A DNA stretch of 12,830 nucleotides from Candidatus Omnitrophota bacterium (GTDB lineage: Bacteria; Omnitrophota; Gorgyraeia; Duberdicusellales; 4484-171): assembly GCA_003644405.1 (NCBI GenBank), contig QNCE01000034.1, forward strand, positions 1 to 12,830. The letters are read 5' to 3'. Shown one piece after another: positions 5,932-12,427 of this stretch. The notes beneath the pieces are model-generated. The model had not been told where the DNA came from, did no database searches, and saw only the letters and a list, made by a program, of their open reading frames with translations. Made by a program: the position numbers and the translations under genes. How positions within the stretch are numbered: position 1 is the first letter of the stretch; each line of letters opens with the position of its first letter.

Positions 5932-7013
5932 AGAAACTGGTCTTTGTTGCTGGAGATATTTCCGGAGATTTCTATGCTGGGGCTTTAAGCAAAAAATTAA
6001 AAGAGCTATACCAAGATAGAGTATCAATTTATTCCTTTGGAGGGCCTAATCTAAAAAAATATTCCCATCAAGTAATCAATCTTACTGATTACGCCGTCTC
6101 AGGAATTTTTGAAGTAGTAGGAGGACTAAAAAGAATATATTCCACTTTTAAAAAAACTATTAAGGAAATAAAAAATATTGCCCCTCACTTAGTAATCCTT
6201 GTAGATTTCCCTGAATTTAATTTGAGATTAGCAAAAAAAATAAGGTCGCAATTTAATATTCTCTACTATATAAGTCCCCAAGTATGGGCGTGGCGAGAAA
6301 AAAGAATAGAATTTATTAAAAAATACACCGATAAAATTATTGTATTATTTGAATTCGAAGAGAAGCTTTACAGGGAAAGGGGAGCAGATGTTTTATATTT
6401 CGGACATCCTCTTTTAGATATTATAGAGAACAGAAACGTAATTAAAGAAAAATTGATTTTACTTTTGCCGGGTTCAAGGAAAAATGAAATAAAAAGACAT
6501 CTTCCAATTATGATAGAAGCAAAAACAATTATTGAAAAAAAGTTAAAGAATTGGCAGTTTGCGATAGTGCGTCCTCCCAACGTTTCTAAGAGTTTTTATA
6601 AAACTCTTATTTCTGAGAAGATTGAAATTATTGACCACTCTTACCAAGCTCTATCTAAAGCAAAATTTGCTATAACTAGTTCAGGCACAGCAACTTTAGA
6701 GATAGCTACTTTAGGAATCCCTTCTCTTATAATGTATAAAGTTAACTTCTTAAGTTGGCTAATCCTAAGAAAATTGGTGAAAATTAAATTCATTGGTATG
6801 CCTAATATTATAGCTGGTAAAAAAATTATAGAAGAATTCGTGCAAGCTAAAGCTTTGCCCCATAGAATAGCCAGCTATACTATCTCTGTACTCACCAATG
6901 AAGGAAGCTATCAAAAGATTAAGAGAGATTTGGAGGAAGTTAAAAAAAGACTTGCTCCTTATGGAGCCTTAGAAAATACTGCTAAATTCATTGCTACTTA
7001 CCTAAACTTATAA
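5928..7013 (+). CDS. lpxB: Lipid-A-disaccharide synthase
   Basis: A GT-B-fold peripheral membrane glycosyltransferase (family GT19). It joins UDP-2,3-diacylglucosamine and lipid X into the lipid A disaccharide at the inner face of the cytoplasmic membrane. It has 361 residues, slightly under E. coli (382). Signatures are AGDISGD (8-14; the family usually has GExSGD, so Asp replaces Glu), LVDFPEFN (91-98), YYISPQVWAWR (113-123), YFGHPLLD (157-164), LLLPGSRKNEI (178-188), TSSGTATLE (250-258), IMYKVN (268-273) and GMPNIIAG (290-297). It is translationally coupled to the upstream oxidoreductase. Its stop overlaps by 6 bp the stop end of the convergent UPF0016 gene, leaving no room for a terminator between them. 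Confidence 0.96.
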   Translation: MKKLVFVAGDISGDFYAGALSKKLKELYQDRVSIYSFGGPNLKKYSHQVINLTDYAVSGIFEVVGGLKRIYSTFKKTIKEIKNIAPHLVILVDFPEFNLRLAKKIRSQFNILYYISPQVWAWREKRIEFIKKYTDKIIVLFEFEEKLYRERGADVLYFGHPLLDIIENRNVIKEKLILLLPGSRKNEIKRHLPIMIEAKTIIEKKLKNWQFAIVRPPNVSKSFYKTLISEKIEIIDHSYQALSKAKFAITSSGTATLEIATLGIPSLIMYKVNFLSWLILRKLVKIKFIGMPNIIAGKKIIEEFVQAKALPHRIASYTISVLTNEGSYQKIKRDLEEVKKRLAPYGALENTAKFIATYLNL

Positions 7014-7280
7014 GTGCCGAAAAAAGATAAGAATCCCCACTGCTATAAATACTGAACCGCTAACATAGCGAATAATCTTAGGATTAATTAACTTGGTAAG
7101 TAGGTTGCCTGCTAACACAGCCAAAAGAGTAGCAAGAGAAAGAGCCAAAACCGCCCCCCCGAATACAGAAAGTTTACTCTTCTCTTTAATAGCTAAAGAA
7201 ATTACTGCAAGTTCGGTCTTATCAAAAATCTCTGCTAAAAAAATAACTGTAAAAGTAACAAAGAAAGTTTTAAGACTCAT
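7008..7280 (-). CDS. Half-size UPF0016 (GDT1/TMEM165-family) membrane protein, putative cation transporter
   Basis: A 90-residue, three-helix membrane protein equal to one repeat of the UPF0016 family, whose characterised members export or exchange Mn2+/Ca2+. The family motif E-x-G-D-(K/R)-(S/T) appears as EIFDKT (residues 17-22): acidic and Lys/Thr positions are kept but Gly is replaced by Phe. Hydrophobic segments are about 3-17, 38-60 and 68-87. Half-size members must assemble as dimers, often with a sister gene; only one copy is seen here. It begins within the last 11 bp of mnmG, with AGGAGGA as ribosome site, so it is translated from the mnmG transcript. The 3' end overlaps lpxB. The transport function is inferred from the family. 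Confidence 0.85.
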   Translation of the reverse strand: MSLKTFFVTFTVIFLAEIFDKTELAVISLAIKEKSKLSVFGGAVLALSLATLLAVLAGNLLTKLINPKIIRYVSGSVFIAVGILIFFRHL

Positions 7281-9111
7281 ATATCCTCCTCTTTCTTCTT
7301 TTACGTTTACTAGATAAATAATTGTAGATATTAACTATAGCAGCAGGAGTTATCCCACTTATTTTTAGAGCCTCTCCTAAGGTAGAAGGCTTAAAAAGAT
7401 TAAGCTTTTCTACTACTTCACGAGAGAGAGAAGGAACTTTAGAGAAATCTAAAGAAGGAGGAACTTTTATCTTATCTATATTAGTAAGATTTTTAATCTG
7501 AGCCAATTCTCTTTTTATAAACCCCTCATACTTTACATTTATCTCAACTTCTCTTCCTAAAACTCCTTGGGGCACTCTATCATCCAGATAAGATTTAAGG
7601 TGAGAAAATTCAATATTTGGTCTCTTAAGAATTTCAAAAAGAGAAAATTTCTTCTGTTTATCAAAAACAACTTTTATACTTTTTAACTTTTTTATATACT
7701 TTTCTATTTTTTCGCTTTTTTCCTTAACTTTCGCATAAACTGCTTTATCTACTATCCCTAATTGGTAAGCTAAAGGAGTTAACCTTATATCAGCATTACC
7801 TTCTCGAAGAGTTAATCGAAATTCTGCCCGAGAAGTAAACATTCGATAGGGCTCATCTACTCCCTTTGTGGTTAAATCATCAATCAGTACCCCTACCATA
7901 GCCTGCTCTCTCCTCAATATGAAAGGTTTTTCTTTCTTTACTCTCAACGCAGCGTTTATTCCAGCAATTGCTCCTTGAGCTGCTGCCTCTTCATACCCAG
8001 TGGTACCGTTTACTTGACCAGCAAAAAATAACCCTCTAATTAGTTTAGACTCTAAAGTAGCATAAAGCTGTGTAGGAGAAATTAATCCATGCTCAATACC
8101 GTATCCAGGTCTTAATATCTCTGCCTTTTCTAAACCAGGAATAGTATGAATAAAATCTATTTGAACGTCGAAAGGCAAAGATGTAGAAATTCCATTGGGA
8201 TAGACTTCTAGAGATTCCCATCCTTCGGGTTCAATAAAAATCTGATGTTTATCTTTTTGGGGGAATTTGACGATCTTATCCTCCAAAGAAGGGCAGTATC
8301 TGACTCCTTTTGCTTTAATTTTTCCTGTATAAAGAGGGGAACGATCTAGGTTTTTTAGAATTACTTTATGGGTTTTTTCGTTAGTATAGGTGATAAAACA
8401 GCTTAGTTGATTCTTTGGCGTAGATTCGTTATCAAATGAGAAAGGCTCAACATCGTAGTGGGGAGCTTGTTCCATCATCTTAGAAAAATCAATAGTTCTT
8501 TTATCTAACCGAGCACAGGTACCTGTTTTAAAATGTTTCACCTCAAACCCCAGCTTCTTTATCTCTTTGAAAAGCTCATCACTGGAAAGTTCTCCTAAGC
8601 GCCCACCGGAAAAACTACTTAAACCGATATGGAGTTTACTATTTAGAAAGGTTCCTGCACAAATTATTACAGTATTACCATAAAAAGCTTCACTAAAGTT
8701 GGTAACTACACCCTTTATTTTTCTATTATTAACAAGAATTTTATCTACTTTTGCTTCTAAAATTTTTATGTTCCTTTGAGACTCCAGAAATGAGCGTGCT
8801 ATTTTAGGATACAAGAATCTGTCTACTTGAGCTCTTGTTGCCCATACTGCCTTACCTTTGCTTTTATTTAAACGTCTATATCCTACAGCGCATTTATCTG
8901 CTATTTTAGCAATAAGCCCTCCTAAAGCATCTACCTCCTTCACTAAGGTTCCTTTAGAAACCCCTCCTACAGCAGGATTACAGGAAAGTTTACCAATACT
9001 ATCTAGACTTAAAGTTAGAACGAGCACAGAAACTCCTAATTTAGAAGCAAACCAACTAGCTTCAATCCCTGCATGTCCTGCTCCTACTACAATTACATCC
9101 CACTTTCTCAT
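7270..9111 (-). CDS. mnmG: tRNA uridine-5-carboxymethylaminomethyl modification enzyme MnmG (GidA)
   Basis: A 613-residue FAD protein that acts with MnmE to modify wobble U34 of tRNAs, including tRNA-Lys(UUU), the tRNA encoded in this window. Signatures are GAGHAG FAD site (10-15), SCNPAVGG with Cys44, NKSKGKAVWATRAQVDR, TNEKTHKVILKNLDRSP, RYCPSLEDKI with Cys273, FIEPEG, LYATLESK, GLFFAGQVNGTTGYEEAAAQG, DEPYRMFTSRAEFRL and the C-terminal GITPAAI helix bundle. Length matches E. coli (629). Two conserved spots differ: KTGTPPR is KTGTCAR (Cys199), and the usual IEYD stretch reads IEHGLISPTQL. The upstream amrS stop lies 3 bp before the ATG, with only a weak ribosome site, which suggests coupling. 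A basic tail (KRKRRKRR) ends the protein. Confidence 0.97.
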   Translation of the reverse strand: MRKWDVIVVGAGHAGIEASWFASKLGVSVLVLTLSLDSIGKLSCNPAVGGVSKGTLVKEVDALGGLIAKIADKCAVGYRRLNKSKGKAVWATRAQVDRFLYPKIARSFLESQRNIKILEAKVDKILVNNRKIKGVVTNFSEAFYGNTVIICAGTFLNSKLHIGLSSFSGGRLGELSSDELFKEIKKLGFEVKHFKTGTCARLDKRTIDFSKMMEQAPHYDVEPFSFDNESTPKNQLSCFITYTNEKTHKVILKNLDRSPLYTGKIKAKGVRYCPSLEDKIVKFPQKDKHQIFIEPEGWESLEVYPNGISTSLPFDVQIDFIHTIPGLEKAEILRPGYGIEHGLISPTQLYATLESKLIRGLFFAGQVNGTTGYEEAAAQGAIAGINAALRVKKEKPFILRREQAMVGVLIDDLTTKGVDEPYRMFTSRAEFRLTLREGNADIRLTPLAYQLGIVDKAVYAKVKEKSEKIEKYIKKLKSIKVVFDKQKKFSLFEILKRPNIEFSHLKSYLDDRVPQGVLGREVEINVKYEGFIKRELAQIKNLTNIDKIKVPPSLDFSKVPSLSREVVEKLNLFKPSTLGEALKISGITPAAIVNIYNYLSSKRKRRKRRIYES

Positions 9112-9114
9112 CTT

Positions 9115-10131
9115 CTACAGCCCTATTCCCTCTATCTTTGCTCTACAAAATTTGCATCTGCCTTCTACTAAGTTATACTCTTCTATAAAGAATCCCACTC
9201 TCTTTATTAAAAGCTTTCCACACGCATAACAGTAAGTATTTTCTCCATAACCAGTATAAATGTTACCAATATAAACGTAGTGTAACCCCTTGGATTTACC
9301 AATGTTATAAGCCTCTTTCAGTGTTTGCAGAGAAGTAGGATAGCTATCAGTGAATTTATAGTCAGGATGGAAACGAGAAATATGCCAAGGAATCTCCTTG
9401 GCTACCGAAGCAATAAAAGAAGCAATATCGGAAAGCTCTTGAGGAGAGTCATTTAACTTAGGGATTATTAATGTAGTAACCTCTACCCATATTCCTAACT
9501 TCTTCATTAACTTGATATTTTCTAACACAGGCAAAAGCTTCCCTTTACACACTCTTCTATAAAAAGAATCGCTAAATGATTTTAAATCTACATTCGCTGC
9601 ATCTAAGTAAGGGGCGATATATTCTAAAGCTTCTTTACTCATAAATCCATTGGTCACGAAATTGTTGTAAAGCCCTTCTTGTTTTGCTAATTTTGCACAG
9701 TCGTAAGCAAATTCAAAGAAAACTGTAGGTTCAGTATAAGTGTAAGAGATGCTTTTACAATTTGTCTGAAGAGCTTTCCTTACAATCTCTTGAGGGGTGG
9801 CTTCTACTCCTTTTATCCGTAGGTTGTCTGCTTCTTCTTTTTGAGAAATCTCCCAATTCTGACAAAACTCACATTTAAAGTTACACCCTACTCCAGCAAC
9901 AGAGTAAGCATAAGAACCAGGGAAAAAATGATAAAGAGGTTTTTTCTCAATAGGATCTATATTTTGAGCTACCAAGTTGCCATAATTTAATGTATAAAGA
10001 ATACCTCCTTTATTTTTGCGTACCCCACACAAACCGTAACCACCATCTTTTATCTTACAGTGATGATTACAAAGAAAACACTCTACTAGATTATCTTTCC
10101 CCTTACTGTAAAATGAAGCTTCTTTTACCAT
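9115..10131 (-). CDS. amrS: AmmeMemoRadiSam-system radical SAM enzyme (AmrS-like)
   Basis: A cytoplasmic radical S-adenosylmethionine enzyme of 338 residues, formerly grouped with pyruvate formate-lyase activases. It shows an N-terminal Cys cluster (C18, C21, C25, C35, ending LCGVR), then YGNLVAQNIDPIEKKPLYHF, the 4Fe-4S motif CNFKCEFC (C83, C87, C90), YTYTEPTVF, FVTNGF, NVDLKSF, the WHISRFHPDYK stretch and a C-terminal zinc-ribbon-like pair (CYACGK, CKFCR). This order is that of the AmrS family. The usual AmrA (AMMECR1) and AmrB (Memo) partners are not in the window. I start at ATG 10131; an in-frame TTG lies 6 bp upstream. It overlaps the lipoprotein gene's end by 7 bp. The reaction catalysed by this family is not established to my knowledge. 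Confidence 0.9.
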   Translation of the reverse strand: MVKEASFYSKGKDNLVECFLCNHHCKIKDGGYGLCGVRKNKGGILYTLNYGNLVAQNIDPIEKKPLYHFFPGSYAYSVAGVGCNFKCEFCQNWEISQKEEADNLRIKGVEATPQEIVRKALQTNCKSISYTYTEPTVFFEFAYDCAKLAKQEGLYNNFVTNGFMSKEALEYIAPYLDAANVDLKSFSDSFYRRVCKGKLLPVLENIKLMKKLGIWVEVTTLIIPKLNDSPQELSDIASFIASVAKEIPWHISRFHPDYKFTDSYPTSLQTLKEAYNIGKSKGLHYVYIGNIYTGYGENTYCYACGKLLIKRVGFFIEEYNLVEGRCKFCRAKIEGIGL

Positions 10132-10517
10132 TCCCAAATCTTTTTTGCTTTTCTATATATCTTTTTACTTATCTGTGAAGCAAAAATAACTTCTGATTTT
10201 TTATTTTGAGTATTTACCACTTTCACTTTTATCACACTACGAGTTTCTCCTAAAGGGGTAATTAATATTTTAATCTTTTTGTTCGGCATAAAAGCTTCTA
10301 TTCTTCCTTCTTCCTTCCCTTTTTTTGTTATTTCTGCTCCCAATTCCTTCAAGGTAATTAAAGAAACATACAACAAAGAATTGCTATCTACATCTATTTC
10401 ATTAACAATAACTCCCCCTTTTTCTAAATGAGTAATACCCTCTGAGCCTAAAAGAAGGGGGATACTCGTACAAGCTGGGCCTAAAAGAAGAAGGATAATA
10501 AATAAGAGTATTTTCAT
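10125..10517 (-). CDS. Predicted small lipoprotein, DUF3568-like
   Basis: A 130-residue exported protein. The N-terminus is a short basic start, a Leu/Ile-rich hydrophobic core (residues 3-12) and Cys16 in the context LGPACTS. That is a plausible but atypical lipobox, with Gly at -3, Pro at -2 and Ala at -1. The mature part has a helix with LKELGAEITKKGKEEGRIEA, then alternating beta strands (KKIKILITPL, SVIKVKVV) and a C-terminal basic helix. This matches the pattern of small DUF3568 lipoproteins, usually of about this size. Function is unknown. It leads the amrS-mnmG-UPF0016 operon. The predicted promoter puts the transcript start about 2 nt before the ATG, and there is no Shine-Dalgarno, so the message is probably leaderless. 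Confidence 0.75.
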   Translation of the reverse strand: MKILLFIILLLLGPACTSIPLLLGSEGITHLEKGGVIVNEIDVDSNSLLYVSLITLKELGAEITKKGKEEGRIEAFMPNKKIKILITPLGETRSVIKVKVVNTQNKKSEVIFASQISKKIYRKAKKIWEW

Positions 10518-10525
10518 TACTCTAA

Positions 10526-10554
10526 ATTATATAATTGATTTTACTATAATTCAA
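10526..10554 (-). promoter_or_regulatory. Promoter of lipoprotein-amrS-mnmG operon
   Basis: Minus-strand -35 TTGAAT (10554-10549), 17-bp spacer and consensus -10 TATAAT (10531-10526). Only 8 bp separate the -10 from the ATG at 10517, so initiation at about 10519 gives an essentially leaderless mRNA. It overlaps the opposing promoter at 10540-10568. Confidence 0.7.
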
Positions 10555-10568
10555 TGTTAATATATAAA
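10540..10568 (+). promoter_or_regulatory. Promoter of membrane protein / ParA-CBM48 operon
   Basis: Plus-strand -35 TTTACT (10540-10545), 17-bp spacer and -10 TATAAA (10563-10568). Initiation 6-7 bases downstream falls on the ATG at 10574-10576. The -35 matches consensus at 4 of 6 positions, so this is weaker than its divergent partner. Confidence 0.5.
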
Positions 10569-10573
10569 ATGGG

Positions 10574-11263
10574 ATGCGAGAAAATCCTTCAAATAACAAA
10601 AGATTTCCTCTGTTTTCTCCATTAGATATAAAAAGATTAGAAAACACCTTCTTTGATGAGCCTAAAAAGAACAAGAAGCGGAAGCCTCTATTCACTCTCC
10701 TTAAATATCTAATTATTGTAAGCCTTCTAGGAGGAGGCTATATTTTGTATTCCCGTTATACTTTTGTTGTTATTCCTAAAATTAAACATTCAAGTAAGAG
10801 TCTTTTAAGTAATCAATTATTAAATTCTATAAATCTTCTGAGTAAGGAGAAAAAAATTAAGTTTTCACAGGGAATAATTTATTTACCTCTTTTTCCTAAT
10901 AAAGAGGAAGGATTTATCCTTAATACAAAAACTTTTATAGACCTCAATAAATACAATTTAGAAATGATAATAAGCTTCATAAATAAAAATATAAAGAAAA
11001 GTGATTTAGCCCTCTCAATAGTGGTAAGAGATAAAAAATATTTCTCTAATGCTTTAGCTCCTTTAAAAGTGGTATTAGGGCACAATAACTCTTTCTCTCA
11101 TCCTTCTTTTTTAAAAGTTGCCATTGATTTTAAAAAAATTGGATTTCCTCTTCTTAATCTCTCTCAAATAAATCAAATTAGATTCTCTTTTTATAATTAT
11201 AGAGAAGAACCTATATCTCTTCTAATAAAAGACATAGTTTTAGTAGAAAAGGAGGTAAGATGA
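10574..11263 (+). CDS. Single-pass membrane protein with large extracytoplasmic domain, unrecognised
   Basis: A 229-residue protein that I do not recognise by name. It has a polar, basic N-terminal tail (residues 1-39, ending KKNKKRKP), one transmembrane segment (about 40-60) and then roughly 165 residues predicted outside the inner membrane by the positive-inside rule. The last part (KVAIDFKKIGFPLLNLSQINQIRFSFYN then PISLLIKDIVLVEKE) has the alternating pattern that ends galactose-binding-like/jelly-roll carbohydrate-binding domains, where a last strand reads roughly I-D-I-x-L. This is only a pattern resemblance. No Shine-Dalgarno precedes the ATG, and the predicted transcript starts on it. 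Its stop overlaps the ParA-CBM48 start (ATGA), so the two are made together and probably act together. Confidence 0.7.
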   Translation: MRENPSNNKRFPLFSPLDIKRLENTFFDEPKKNKKRKPLFTLLKYLIIVSLLGGGYILYSRYTFVVIPKIKHSSKSLLSNQLLNSINLLSKEKKIKFSQGIIYLPLFPNKEEGFILNTKTFIDLNKYNLEMIISFINKNIKKSDLALSIVVRDKKYFSNALAPLKVVLGHNNSFSHPSFLKVAIDFKKIGFPLLNLSQINQIRFSFYNYREEPISLLIKDIVLVEKEVR

Positions 11264-12282
11264 AGGTAATTTCCATCTTAAATCAAAAAGGAGGATGTAG
11301 CAAAACTACTACTGCAGTAAACCTATCCTATGCTTTAGCTAAAAATAATTATCCCACCTTAGTAATAGATTTTGACCCTCAAGCTCACACTACTTTTTGT
11401 TTAGGAATATCTTCTAACAAAGGAATATGTGAAGTTATGGAAAATTTTCTTGCTCAAAAAAGTATTCCTTGGCAAGAATGTATCGTAAAAAGGGAGGAAA
11501 ATTTATTTGTTCTTCCTGCTAGTATTGGTTTAACTTCTATGGAACACAAATTAGCCGAAAGAGAAGATAAGTTATTTATCCTCTATAAAATACTTAATTC
11601 CTCTACTCTTGCTTATCAATACTGCATAGTTGACTGCCCTCCCAACTTAGGACTTCTCTCTCTAAATGCCTTAATAGGAGGAAATTTTCTTATTATTCCT
11701 TTTACAGTGTGCGATCTATCTTTGCAGGGAATTACTATATTAAACCAAATTATAGAGATGATGAAAAAGAATCTTCCTATTCATCAGGATATTTTTTATC
11801 TTTTAACCCAGTATAACAAGCGCTTCCATCATTCTAATCAATTCTTAGAAAGAGCAAGAAATTCTTTAAAAGATAGGCTTCTTAAAACTATAATTCGCAC
11901 TAACGTAGCTTTGAAAGAAGCATCGTCCTTAGGGAAAAGCATTTTCGAACATAAACCCCGCTCGCGAGGAGCATGTGACTATCAAAATCTTGCTCAAGAA
12001 ATAATAAACCTAACACAAGAAGTTGAATGGGCAAATTTCTTTTTCAAAGGAAATAACTTTAAGGAAGTCTACGTAGTAGGCGACTTTACCAAATGGCAGA
12101 AAGAGGAGAAATTCCGAATGAAAAAAATAGATTGGGAAACCTGGTCAATAAGTGTTCCACTAAAAAAAGGAAAATACTGCTATAAGTTCTTCGCTGACCA
12201 AACCTGGTTAAAAGACCCTTTCAACGTTCATGAAGAAGACGACTCTTTTGGAGGAAAAAACTCCGTGTTAGTCATAAAATAA
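11260..12282 (+). CDS. ParA/MinD-family ATPase fused to a C-terminal CBM48/AMPK-beta-type glycogen-binding domain
   Basis: A 340-residue cytoplasmic protein with two parts. Residues 1-253 are a complete ParA ATPase: deviant Walker A QKGGCSKTTT (9-18, signature Lys10, Lys15; the usual Gly at 14 is Ser), A' motif DFDPQ (37-41), Walker B IVDCPP (123-128) and the ParA-type end TNVALKEASSLGKSIFEH...GACDYQNLAQEI. Residues about 257-340 match the AMPK-beta/isoamylase N-terminal domain: VYVVGDFTKW (270-279), WSISVPLKKGKYCYKF (295-310), TWLKDP (315-320) and FGGKNSVLV (330-338). W279, K309, W316 and N334 align with AMPK-beta1 W100, K126, W133 and N150, which contact glucan. The ATG has a strong AGGAGGT and overlaps the upstream membrane-protein stop. 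There is no ParB. I infer positioning or sensing of a cytoplasmic alpha-glucan. Confidence 0.9.
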   Translation: MKVISILNQKGGCSKTTTAVNLSYALAKNNYPTLVIDFDPQAHTTFCLGISSNKGICEVMENFLAQKSIPWQECIVKREENLFVLPASIGLTSMEHKLAEREDKLFILYKILNSSTLAYQYCIVDCPPNLGLLSLNALIGGNFLIIPFTVCDLSLQGITILNQIIEMMKKNLPIHQDIFYLLTQYNKRFHHSNQFLERARNSLKDRLLKTIIRTNVALKEASSLGKSIFEHKPRSRGACDYQNLAQEIINLTQEVEWANFFFKGNNFKEVYVVGDFTKWQKEEKFRMKKIDWETWSISVPLKKGKYCYKFFADQTWLKDPFNVHEEDDSFGGKNSVLVIK

Positions 12283-12427
12283 ACTATTCCTCCTCCTCTA
12301 ATTTAATAAGCTTATCTAAACAGGAATTAGCAACAACTCTTCTCTTTCTATAAATTCCTTTCTATTTGGCGAGCAAAAATTACCTAATGCCCAAAAAGGA
12401 AGCAAGGAAATTAAATATCATCTAATT

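Noticed and set aside
12283..12427. Spacer between the ParA-CBM48 gene and the ACT gene: palindrome ATAAGCTTAT (12306-12315) and a GAGGAGGAGG run on the minus strand with an ATG downstream
   Set aside because: The palindrome has no loop or T-run and is not a terminator. The minus-strand frame is only about 15 codons and antisense to the CBM48 end. I see no promoter or gene in this spacer.
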